This document shows, in pieces, positions 29,968 through 37,921 of a DNA stretch of 64,000 bases (the first letter of the stretch is position 1; each line of letters begins with the position of its first letter). Source of the stretch: Flavisphingopyxis sp963800335 (lineage in GTDB: Bacteria > Pseudomonadota > Alphaproteobacteria > Sphingomonadales > Sphingomonadaceae); the NCBI GenBank assembly GCA_963800335.1, contig CAWDAN010000007.1:496001-560000 (forward strand), written 5' to 3'. The notes under the pieces were generated by a model that saw nothing but the letters and a program-made list of their open reading frames with translations, ran no database searches and was not told the origin of the DNA. The translations under genes were made by a program, and so were the position numbers.

Positions 29968-30739
29968 CTATTTATTGCGGCTGACGAAATCACTCCAGTA
30001 ATACAACCCGCGTGCAATAAAAGCGCGCTGGAAATACCCCGTCATCGGCGCGACATCCACAAACAGATTACATTGCGGCGTCAGCACGGCCAGCGTGGCA
30101 AGGGCAGATTTTTCCTCGTCCGAGCCAGGCTCGGTCTCGAGCACCGAACGCGCAGGCCCAGGCGCCATCGCAACGCGACATTCGGTCGTCAGCTGCGTCG
30201 CCGTGAGCGGCTTGTCGGTCGAGGGGTCTTCGACCGCCACCTTCTTGACGAATTCGGTGACTTGCGCGCCGCTCGTCGCGGCCTTCAGTCCGTCGACGGG
30301 AATCGTCTGCAACACGACCTCCTCGGCCAACGTCCCGCGAATAAAGTCGCGATCGACATGCATCTGAGCCGGCGCGCAGCCCTTGAACCGACCGAAAAAC
30401 TGCTGGTCGGTCAACTTCTTGGGACTCTTGTAGGGTGCATCCTGGTCGAGAAAGAGCCGCGAACGCTCCGCGCTCATGTTGACGGCACATCGCGCGAAAC
30501 GCTTGGCGTTGGCAAAGGCCTGCGACTGTTCCTTCAGATTGAGATAGAAACCCGAATTCTGGTCGCGGTCGCGCAGGTTCTGGTAATCCATGTCGACGTG
30601 CGACTGGATCCCTTTTGCCGTCCCGGTAATCGGCGGAGGTGCGGGCGTCGTCTGTGCCAAACGCCTGGGGGGCGAACACGGTCGTCGCCGCCAATGCGAT
30701 CGTAGCGATCGAACATCTCGAAAAACGCAGCATCATCAT
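29968..30739 (-). CDS. Secreted four-cysteine protein, paralog 2 (frameshift in signal peptide)
   Basis: Homologous to the downstream gene: RFARCAV, KGCAPAQMHVDRDFIRGTLA, LTATQLTTECRVAM, EPGSDEE, TPQCNLF, FQRAFIARGLYYW. The signal peptide (MLRFSRCSIATIALAATTVFAPQA, residues 1-24 from the third ATG at 30733) lies in a different frame from the body; removing one T from GCGTTTGGC (near 30660) gives the cleavage region APQALA-QTTPAP. Three consecutive ATG codons follow an AGGGG ribosome site, and the third has the best spacing. Without the correction only a TTG start without a signal remains. Function unknown; the shift is probably a sequence error. Confidence 0.65.
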
Positions 30740-30831
30740 CCCCCTGGACTGCCAAACTTACGTTCCTGGCAGTAACAGAGTGGTGGCGAGATTCCTAGGA
30801 TCGGTATTTGCATGCAGCCCAGACGAAGGGG

Positions 30832-32140
30832 CTACTCGGCGGCTTCCATCATCGCGCCGCTGTGCGCCTCGATCCGCCGTTCGATCTCGGGACGGAAATG
30901 CCGGATCAGGCCCTGGATCGGCCAAGCGGCTGCATCGCCCAGAGCGCAGATCGTGTGACCCTCGACCTGCTTGGTCACCTGCAGCAGCATGTCGATCTCG
31001 CTGATCTCGGCATCGCCGGTGCGCAGCCGTTCCATCACGCGCCACATCCAGCCGGTGCCTTCGCGGCACGGGGTGCACTGGCCGCAGCTCTCGTGCTTGT
31101 AGAAATAGCTCAGCCGGCTGATCGCGCGGACGATGTCGGTCGACTTGTCCATGACGATGACCGCCGCGGTGCCGAGACCCGACTTGAGCGCGCTGAGGCC
31201 ATCAAAGTCCATCGGCGCGTCGATGATCTCGTGCGCGGGGACGAGCGGCACCGACGATCCGCCGGGGATCACCGCGAGCAGGTTATCCCAGCCGCCGCGA
31301 ATGCCGCCGCAATGCTTTTCGATGAGGTCGCGGAACGGGATGCCCATTTCCTCTTCGACGACGCACGGCTTTTCGACGTGGCCCGAAATCTGGAACAGCT
31401 TGGTGCCCTGGTTCTTTTCGCGGCCGAAACCGGCGAACCAGGCAGGGCCGCGCCGCAGGATCGTCGGCACGACGGCGATGCTCTCGACATTGTTGACCGT
31501 CGTCGGGCAGCCATAGAGGCCGGCGCCTGCCGGGAACGGCGGCTTGAGGCGCGGCTGGCCCTTCTTGCCCTCGAGACTTTCGAGCATCGCGGTCTCTTCG
31601 CCGCAGATATACGCGCCTGCGCCGCGGTGCATGAAGACGTCGAAATCATAGCCCGATTTCGCCGCGTTCTTGCCGATCAGCCCGGCGGCATAGGCTTCGT
31701 CGATCGCCTGCTGGAGCACCTTGGCTTCGAAGATGTATTCGCCGCGAATGTAGATGTACGCGGCGCGCGCGCGCATCGCGAAACCGGCGATCAGCGCGCC
31801 CTCGATCAGCTTGTGCGGATCGTGGCGGATGATCTCGCGGTCCTTGCACGAACCCGGCTCGGATTCGTCGGCATTGATGACGAGGAAGTTGGGCCGCGGG
31901 TTGCCGTTGCGATCCTTGACCGGCTCCTTGGGCATGAAGCTCCATTTGAGCCCGGTCGGGAAGCCCGCGCCGCCGCGGCCGCGCAGGCCCGACGCCTTGA
32001 TATCCTCGATCACCGCGTCCTGGCCCCTGGCCATCAACGCCTTGGTATCGTCCCAGTCGCCACGCTTGCTGCGCGCCTTCGAGCCCGAACGGCTGGAAGC
32101 CGTAGAGGTTGGTGAAGATGCGGTCCTTGTCCTGCAGCAT
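30832..32140 (-). CDS. nuoF: NADH-quinone oxidoreductase subunit F (frameshift)
   Basis: The FMN- and NADH-binding subunit, electron entry point of complex I. Visible are the FMN/NADH loop GLRGRGGAGFPTGLKWSFMP, the NADH region AGAYICGEETAMLESLEGKKG, and the N3 cluster ligands in ESCGQCTPCREGTGW plus a later Cys in GHTICALGDAA. The first 15 or so codons (MLQDKDRIFTNLYGFQPF) are in another frame; removing one base from the run CCC at 32094-32096 (GGG on the coding strand) joins them as QPFGSKARSKRGDWDDTK. The ATG at 32140 is one base after the stop of the 46-residue gene. Loss of this subunit would abolish NADH oxidation, so I read the shift as an error. Confidence 0.92.
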
Positions 32141-32141
32141 C

Positions 32142-32282
32142 TCAGAATCCCCCGCCGTAAACGACGCCGAAGGCGATCAGCAGGATCGCGATCAGCGCGA
32201 CGGTCTTGACCACGCCCTTCAGGACTTTCCACGCGATGCCGATCGCGATCAGCGCGATGACGATAATGGCGAGCTGGCTCAT
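32142..32282 (-). CDS. 46-residue hydrophobic protein between nuoE and nuoF
   Basis: A very small protein, mostly hydrophobic (MSQLAIIVIALIAIGIAW, then KVLKGVVKTV and ALIAILLIAFGVVYGGGF), with two short membrane segments or one hairpin. The ATG overlaps the nuoE stop as ATGA and its own stop lies one base before the nuoF start. The tight packing supports translation. An alternative start two codons upstream (MGM) exists. I know no named family; it may assist assembly of the membrane arm, which is inference. Confidence 0.6.
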   Translation of the reverse strand: MSQLAIIVIALIAIGIAWKVLKGVVKTVALIAILLIAFGVVYGGGF

Positions 32283-32947
32283 GCCCATTCCCCGCGATAA
32301 TCGTGGTTTTCTTTTTTCATGTCCTTGAGCGTCGACGGCCCGCCGACCTGCTCGCTGGTGCGCCGCCCGATCTGCGATCCGATCACCGGCTGCCTGCCCG
32401 CGGCGAGATCGTCGAGGATCGACGTCATGCTCGCCTCGGTCAGGTCTTCGTAATTGTCGTCGTTGATCTGGACCATCGGCGCGTTGGCGCAGGCGCCGAG
32501 GCACTCGACCTCGGTCAGCGTGAACAGCCCGTCAGCCGTCGTCGCGCCCTTCTTCATGCCCTTGGCATAGCAGGCGGCCAACACGTCGTCCGACCCGCGC
32601 AGCATGCACGGCGTCGTGCCGCAGACCTGGACGTGGAATTTGCCGACCGGGGCCATGTTGTACATCGTGTAGAAGCTGACGACCTCGATCACGCGCATCT
32701 TGGGCATGTCGAGTTGCGCGGCGACGTACTCGATCACCGGGATCGGCAGCCAGCCCTGCGTATTGGTCTCTGCGCCGACCTGACGCTGGGCGAGGTCGAG
32801 CAGCGGCATCACCGCCGATGCCTGCCGCCCGGCGGGATATTTGTCGATATGCCGCTGCGCTTCCCTGGCGTTCTCAGGCGTCCACGCGAACGCGCCCCAG
32901 CGGGCGCGGGTTTCGGCTTCGTCGGGAATTTGGGGTGCGTCAGCCAT
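32279..32947 (-). CDS. nuoE: NADH-quinone oxidoreductase subunit E
   Basis: A 222-residue thioredoxin-fold subunit binding the off-path N1a [2Fe-2S] cluster through CGTTPCMLRGSDD and ECLGACANAPMVQIND. It works with NuoF and NuoG in the NADH dehydrogenase module. The start at MADAPQIPDE lies inside the 3' end of the inserted 83-residue gene (8-base overlap). An unconserved C-terminal extension ends GEWA. Confidence 0.95.
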   Translation of the reverse strand: MADAPQIPDEAETRARWGAFAWTPENAREAQRHIDKYPAGRQASAVMPLLDLAQRQVGAETNTQGWLPIPVIEYVAAQLDMPKMRVIEVVSFYTMYNMAPVGKFHVQVCGTTPCMLRGSDDVLAACYAKGMKKGATTADGLFTLTEVECLGACANAPMVQINDDNYEDLTEASMTSILDDLAAGRQPVIGSQIGRRTSEQVGGPSTLKDMKKENHDYRGEWA

Positions 32948-33191
32948 CGTGTTTATGTCCAAGCTCATTCGTCCAAAGCGCACACCAAGCGTAGAAAGTT
33001 GATATCGCTATTGAGGCAACGAAAACGAAGAACGAAATTGTCGAAAGCTGATCCCTATTGGCTGCGTCCGATGTCGTGGAAACCAAGAAAATCAGAAACG
33101 CTGGAATTGCTACGAAGAGCAGAAACTCCCTTCGACCAAGCCGGTTGTGCGCGCCAAATCGCAGCTGGATTACAAAGCTCCCGAAATTCAC
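32940..33191 (-). CDS. Small membrane protein inserted between nuoD and nuoE
   Basis: An 83-residue protein with two hydrophobic helices (about 23-43, REFLLFVAIPAFLIFLVS, and about 52-72, ISFFVFVASIAISTFYAWCALW). The GTG start follows the nuoD stop with no gap, and its 3' end overlaps the nuoE start by 8 bases. GC content is far below the operon (25 of 60 G+C in 33001-33060), a sign of transfer. The motif GRREF before the first helix faintly recalls DUF805 proteins, but I cannot confirm this. Function unknown. Confidence 0.6.
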   Translation of the reverse strand: MNFGSFVIQLRFGAHNRLGRREFLLFVAIPAFLIFLVSTTSDAANRDQLSTISFFVFVASIAISTFYAWCALWTNELGHKHDG

Positions 33192-34428
33192 TCACCGGTC
33201 GCACTCCCCGAAGACGACGTCGATCGCGCCGAGAATGGCGGTCGCGTCGGCGAGCATGTGGCCGCGGGTCATGAAGTCCATCGCCTGCAAGTGCGAGAAC
33301 GCGGTCGGGCGGATCTTGCAGCGGTACGGCTTGTTGCTGCCGTCTGCGACGAGGTATACGCCGAATTCGCCCTTGGGGCTTTCGGTCGCGACATAGACTT
33401 CGCCGGCGGGAACGTGGAAGCCCTCGGTATAGAGCTTGAAGTGATGGATCAGCGCTTCCATCGACTGCTTCATCTCGGCGCGCTTGGGCGGCACCACCTT
33501 GCGGTCGAGGCTGGCGATCGGGCCTTCGGGCATCTCGGCGAGGCACTGCTTGATGATCTTCGCCGACTGGTAGACTTCCTCGACGCGGACCATGAAGCGA
33601 TCGTAGCAATCGCCGCGCGTGCCGACGGGCACTTCGAAATCCATCCGGTCGTAGACGTCGTAGGGCTGCGACTTGCGCAGGTCCCAGGCGATGCCCGATC
33701 CGCGCAGCATCGGCCCCGAAAAGCCCCAGCGGACCGCATCGTCCTTGCTGACCACGGCGATATCGACGTTGCGCTGCTTGAAGATGCGGTTGTCGATGAC
33801 GAGGCTCATCGCGTCGCCGAACAATTTGGGCAGGCGCGTATCGACCCAGTCGCCGATGTCGGCGAGCAGCTTCAGCGGCGCATCCTGGTGGACGCCGCCG
33901 GGGCGGAACCAGGCGCTGTGCATCCGCGCGCCCGAGACGCGCTCGAAGAAGTTCATGCAGTCTTCGCGCAGTTCGAACACCCACAGGTTCGGCGTCATCG
34001 CACCGACGTCCATGACGTGCGAGCCGATGTTGAGCATGTGGTTCGAAATGCGCGTCAGCTCGGCGAACAGCACGCGCAGATATTGCGCGCGCAGCGGCAC
34101 TTCGAGATCGAGCAGCTTCTCGATCGCGAGCACGTAGCTGTGCTCCATGCACAAGCGGCGAACAATAATCGAGCCGGTCGAAATAGGGCAAAGCCTGCAG
34201 ATACGTCTTGTACTCGATCAGCTTCTCGGTGCCGCGATGGAGCAGCCCGACATGGCAATCGATCCGCTCGACGATCTCGCCGTCGAGCTCCATCACCATG
34301 CGCAGCACGCCATGCGCGGCCGGGTGCTGCGGCCCGAAGTTGATCGTGTAGTTCTGGATCTCGGTATCGCCGATCGTCGGATCGGCGGCGTCGCGTTCGT
34401 GCGCGATTTCTTCGAGGAGGTCAGCCAT
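33192..34428 (-). CDS. nuoD: NADH-quinone oxidoreductase subunit D (frameshift)
   Basis: The 49-kDa-type subunit, about 411 residues, which lines the quinone-binding site with NuoB. The N-terminal frame carries NFGPQHPAAHGVLRMVMELDG and HRGTEKLIEYKTYLQALPYFDRLDY (residues about 30-90); the remaining frame carries CMEHSYVLAIEKLL, FRPGGVHQD, GDCYDRFMVRVEE and the C-terminal DVVFGECDR. The frames join if one base is removed at 34153-34154 (coding strand CTTG to CTG, giving SPLCMEHSY). Both halves are otherwise perfectly conserved, so an error in the sequence is likelier than inactivation. It follows nuoC by three bases. Confidence 0.93.
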
Positions 34429-34431
34429 CGA

Positions 34432-35340
34432 TTATCCCTCCTTCTTCGGCTTGCCAGCAGGCTTGCGCCGGGCGGCCGGTTTTTTCGGCGCAGGCGTCTT
34501 CGCTGCGGGTTTCTTCGCAGCGGGCTTCTTGCCGGCGGGTTTCGTCTTCAGCGCCTTGTCGACGTCATCGACGGGCTTGGCCGCCTTCTTGTCGGTCGCC
34601 TTGCCCGCGCCGGTTTCGGACGCGTTGTCGGTCGTCTTGGGCGTGGCTGGCGGCGCCTTCGCATCGCTTTCGCTCGCCTTGGCGTCGGCGGCTTCCTTCG
34701 ACTTGATCTCCGAAGGCGCGCCCGGTTCCTGCGGCGCCTTTTCATCGCCGGGCAGGACGTATTCGGCGCCTTCCCAGGGCGACTGGAAATCGAAGGTGCG
34801 GAAATCCTGCGCCAGTTCGACCGGCTGGTAGGCGACGCGCTTTTCGGTCTCCGAATAGCGCAGTTCGACATAGCCGGTCAGCGGGAAGTCCTTGCGCTGC
34901 GGGTGGCCCTTGAAGCCGTAATCGGTGAGGATGCGGCGCAGGTCGGTATTGCCCGCGAACAGCACGCCGTACATGTCGAACACTTCGCGTTCCAACCAGC
35001 CGGCATTGGGCCACAGCCCCGTCACGCTCGGCACCGGGCTATCCTCGTCGGTCGTGACATGGATGCGGATGCGGTGGTTCTTGGTCAGGCTGAGCAGGCA
35101 ATAGACGACTTCGAACCGCTCGGGCCGCGCGGGGTAGTCGACCCCGGCGATCTCCATCAGCTGCTGATAGTCATGATCGTCGCGCAGCGTCGTCAGCGTC
35201 GCGACGAGGCTGTCGCGGTCGACGGTCAGCGCGATCTCGCCAACCGCTTCCTTCGACGAGCGCACGGCATCGCCGAGCGCGCGAACCAGCGTGTCGAGAA
35301 TGCCGTCGTTGGGCGCGAATTTGGGTGCGGGAGATGCCAT
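34432..35340 (-). CDS. nuoC: NADH-quinone oxidoreductase subunit C with Lys/Ala/Pro-rich tail
   Basis: The 30-kDa-type subunit of the peripheral arm, 302 residues. The conserved domain covers about 20-195 with HRIRIHVTTDEDSPVPSVTGLW, ERE(V)FDMYG and RRILTDYGFKGHPQRKDFPL (around residues 116-154). It is followed by some 100 residues of low-complexity sequence rich in Lys, Ala, Pro and Asp, ending in repeats of AAKKPAAK/PAGK type, like histone H1-style tails. Common NuoC proteins end near residue 200-220. The start at MASPAPKF follows nuoB by five bases. Confidence 0.94.
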   Translation of the reverse strand: MASPAPKFAPNDGILDTLVRALGDAVRSSKEAVGEIALTVDRDSLVATLTTLRDDHDYQQLMEIAGVDYPARPERFEVVYCLLSLTKNHRIRIHVTTDEDSPVPSVTGLWPNAGWLEREVFDMYGVLFAGNTDLRRILTDYGFKGHPQRKDFPLTGYVELRYSETEKRVAYQPVELAQDFRTFDFQSPWEGAEYVLPGDEKAPQEPGAPSEIKSKEAADAKASESDAKAPPATPKTTDNASETGAGKATDKKAAKPVDDVDKALKTKPAGKKPAAKKPAAKTPAPKKPAARRKPAGKPKKEG

Positions 35341-35345
35341 GCGCG

Positions 35346-35927
35346 TTACCGGTCGAAGCTGCCGACGCGGCGGATCTTCCGCTGCAACTGCATGACGCCA
35401 TAGAGCAGCGCCTCTGCGGTCGGCGGGCATCCGGGCACGTAGATGTCGACCGGCACGATGCGGTCGCAACCGCGCACCACCGAATAGCTGTAATGGTAAT
35501 AGCCGCCGCCATTGGCGCAGCTGCCCATGCTGATCACGTACTTGGGATCGGACATCTGGTCATAGACCTTGCGCAGCGCGGGGGCCATCTTGTTGCACAG
35601 CGTGCCCGCGACGATCATCACGTCGGACTGGCGCGGGGATGCGCGCGGCGCGGCGCCGAAGCGCTCCATGTCGTAGCGCGGCATGTTGACGTGGATCATC
35701 TCGACCGCGCAGCAGGCGAGACCGAAGGTCATCCACCACAGAGAGCCGGTGCGCGCCCAGTTGAACAGGTCCTCGGTCGAGGTGACGAGGAAGCCCTTGT
35801 CGCCGAGCTCGCCATTGAGATCGTCGAAATAGGCGCGGTCGGGCGGCGTCCCTTCGGCGGGATGCAGCTCGGGCACATGGCCTTCGGGGGTGAGCCCGCG
35901 CGTGTCGGTGATGATCGAGCCGGTCAT
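35346..35927 (-). CDS. nuoB: NADH-quinone oxidoreductase subunit B
   Basis: A 193-residue subunit that holds the terminal cluster N2 next to quinone. Ligands are the tandem cysteines of TFGLACCAVEMIH and those in MGSCANGGGYYHYSYSVVRG and DIYVPGCPPTAEALLYG. The ATG overlaps the nuoA stop as ATGA. Confidence 0.97.
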   Translation of the reverse strand: MTGSIITDTRGLTPEGHVPELHPAEGTPPDRAYFDDLNGELGDKGFLVTSTEDLFNWARTGSLWWMTFGLACCAVEMIHVNMPRYDMERFGAAPRASPRQSDVMIVAGTLCNKMAPALRKVYDQMSDPKYVISMGSCANGGGYYHYSYSVVRGCDRIVPVDIYVPGCPPTAEALLYGVMQLQRKIRRVGSFDR

Positions 35928-36298
35928 TCCCAGTCCAACGCTCCCTTTTTCCACGCATAGACGAGGCCGAGCGCGAGTTCGGCTAGGAACACCATCATCG
36001 TCGTCCAGCCCGCCCATCCGATATCCTGCAACGACACCGCCCAGGGAAACAGGAAGGCGGCTTCGAGGTCGAAGATGATGAACAGGATCGCGACGAGATA
36101 GAAGCGCACGTCGAACTGGCTGCGCGAATCCTCGAACGCGGGAAAGCCGCATTCATATTCGCTCAGCTTGGCCGCATCGGGATTGTGCGTGCCCGTCAGG
36201 CGCGAGACGCCCATCGGCAGGAACACGAACAGGGCCGACAATCCCACGGCGATACCGAGGAAAATCAGGATCGGCAGATATTGCGATAGGTCGGTCAA
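35924..36298 (-). CDS. nuoA: NADH-quinone oxidoreductase subunit A
   Basis: A 124-residue three-helix membrane subunit, the first gene of the operon. It has the conserved loop YECGFPAFEDSRSQFDVRFY with the cysteine that reports active/deactive states in complex I, and the acidic helix FIIFDLEAAFLFPW. The promoter of nuoA-N should lie in the 128 bases between 36299 and the inositol phosphatase gene; I see no clear box. Confidence 0.96.
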   Translation of the reverse strand: MTDLSQYLPILIFLGIAVGLSALFVFLPMGVSRLTGTHNPDAAKLSEYECGFPAFEDSRSQFDVRFYLVAILFIIFDLEAAFLFPWAVSLQDIGWAGWTTMMVFLAELALGLVYAWKKGALDWE

Positions 36299-36426
36299 GG
36301 CGTACCCGTTGCTGCTAACGATCCCGTCGCCGGCGATTCCGGTCCCGGGGTTGCCGCGCTTCTAGGCGGCGGGAGGGAGGCTCGCAACCCTTAGATCGGC
36401 CAAAAATCGCCTTGGCGACGAAGCGA

Positions 36427-37248
36427 TCAGGCTTTGCGCACCGCGCCCGCGATCATCTTGTGCAGGCGCGAATGCAGCTGGTCGTTGGCGGCGAGGAATT
36501 CGCGCCGTTCGATCGTCTGGTCGCCGCCGCGGAAATCGGTAACGAAGCCGCCCGCTTCGCGCACGAGCAACTGCCCGGCCGCGACGTCCCATGGCTCGAG
36601 ATCGGTTTCCCAGAAGCCGTCATAGCGGCCCGCGGCGAGCCAGGCGAAATCGAGGCTGGCCGCGCCGAAGCGGCGGATGCCCGCGATTTCGGGCGCGAGC
36701 GTGTCGAAAATCGCCTGCCACTGCGCAACATTGCCATGGCCCGCATAGGGCGTGCCCGTTGCGATCACCGCCTCTTCGAGATTGCGGCGCGCCGAGACTC
36801 GCAGGCGGCGATCGTGCAGCCACGCGCCCCTGCCCTTTTCGGCCCAGAAGCTCTCGTCGGTGACGGGCTGGTAGACCAGAGCCGAGGTGACCGCGCCCCA
36901 GTCGCCATTGGGCTTGCGCTCCTGCGCCGCGATCGAGATCGCGAAATGCGGGATGCCGTGGAGGAAGTTGGTGGTGCCGTCGAGCGGGTCGATGACAAAG
37001 CGCGGCTTGTCGTCGTCGCCGGGAATGTCGCCGCCCTCTTCGAGCAGGAAACCCCAGCCCGGACGCGCATGCTTGAGCTCGTCGTAAAGGATCCGCTCGG
37101 ACCGCTGGTCGGCCTTCGAGACGAAGTCGGCGGGGCCCTTTTTCGACACCTGGAGATGCTCGATCTCGCCGAAGTCGCGGCGCAGCTTCGAGCCCGCCTT
37201 GCGCGCGGCGCGTTCCATGACGGTGATCAGGCCGGAAATCTGTGCCAT
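36427..37248 (-). CDS. Inositol monophosphatase family protein
   Basis: A 273-residue Mg-dependent phosphatase of the inositol monophosphatase/SuhB family. Metal-binding motifs are EEGGD in the N-terminal half, FVIDPLDGTTNFLHG, and EPWDVAAGQLLVREAGG. It acts on inositol phosphate or related small phosphates, or as SuhB in rRNA antitermination; the sequence does not decide. It begins two bases downstream of the efp stop, so the two are co-transcribed. Confidence 0.92.
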   Translation of the reverse strand: MAQISGLITVMERAARKAGSKLRRDFGEIEHLQVSKKGPADFVSKADQRSERILYDELKHARPGWGFLLEEGGDIPGDDDKPRFVIDPLDGTTNFLHGIPHFAISIAAQERKPNGDWGAVTSALVYQPVTDESFWAEKGRGAWLHDRRLRVSARRNLEEAVIATGTPYAGHGNVAQWQAIFDTLAPEIAGIRRFGAASLDFAWLAAGRYDGFWETDLEPWDVAAGQLLVREAGGFVTDFRGGDQTIERREFLAANDQLHSRLHKMIAGAVRKA

Positions 37249-37250
37249 CG

Positions 37251-37814
37251 TTATTCGGCCTTCTTTACATATTCCTGCGCGTAGACGTCGACGACGATCC
37301 GCGTGCCGCTGCCGATGTGCGGCGGCACCATGACGCGCACGCCGTTGTCGAGCAGGGCGGGCTTGTACGACGACGAAGCAGTCTGCCCCTTCACCACCGC
37401 ATCGGCCTCGACGATCGTCGCCTCGACATATTCGGGCAGCGCGACCGAGATCGGGCGTTCGTCGTAGAGTTCGAGCGTGACCGTCATGCCGTCCTGGAGG
37501 AAGGCGACCGCATCGCCGAGCATGTCGGCGTCGAGGTTGATCTGTTCGTAATTGTCGGTGTCCATGAACACCAGGGCTTCACCGTCCATGTAGAGGTACT
37601 GGAAGTCCTTGGTGTCGAGACGGACCTTCTCGACCGTGTCCTGGCTGCGGAAACGGACGTTGGTCTTGCGACCGTCGATGAGGTTCTTCATCTCGACCTG
37701 CATGAACGCGCCGCCCTTGCCGGGCTGGGTATGCTGGGTCTTGGCGACCTTCCAGATACCCTTTTCGTATTCGATGATGTTGCCGGGACGGATATCGACG
37801 CCGCTGATCTTCAT
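37251..37814 (-). CDS. efp: Elongation factor P
   Basis: A 187-residue tRNA-shaped factor that relieves ribosome stalling at polyproline. Three beta-barrel domains; the modification loop QPGKGGAF places Lys33 at the position that is lysylated in many bacteria. The C-terminal signature is VVDVYAQEYVKKAE. No modification gene (epmA) is visible nearby. It precedes the inositol phosphatase gene. Confidence 0.97.
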   Translation of the reverse strand: MKISGVDIRPGNIIEYEKGIWKVAKTQHTQPGKGGAFMQVEMKNLIDGRKTNVRFRSQDTVEKVRLDTKDFQYLYMDGEALVFMDTDNYEQINLDADMLGDAVAFLQDGMTVTLELYDERPISVALPEYVEATIVEADAVVKGQTASSSYKPALLDNGVRVMVPPHIGSGTRIVVDVYAQEYVKKAE

Positions 37815-37921
37815 GGGCGAAACCTCTGGTTGACGGTGGAAAGAGCTGACCGGCTGCGCGGTCGGTTGCCGCGCGCCTTAGCGGGCGGCGCGGATCACCG
37901 CAACCGGATCGTTGATCGGCC

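Noticed and set aside
29968..30660. TTG start for secreted paralog 2 without a signal peptide
   Set aside because: A full signal peptide with ribosome site lies immediately upstream one frame away, and the paralog is exported.
30832..34428. Programmed frameshifting in nuoF and nuoD
   Set aside because: No slippery heptamer or downstream structure is apparent, orthologs are read in one frame, and the same one-base surplus occurs in unrelated genes nearby.
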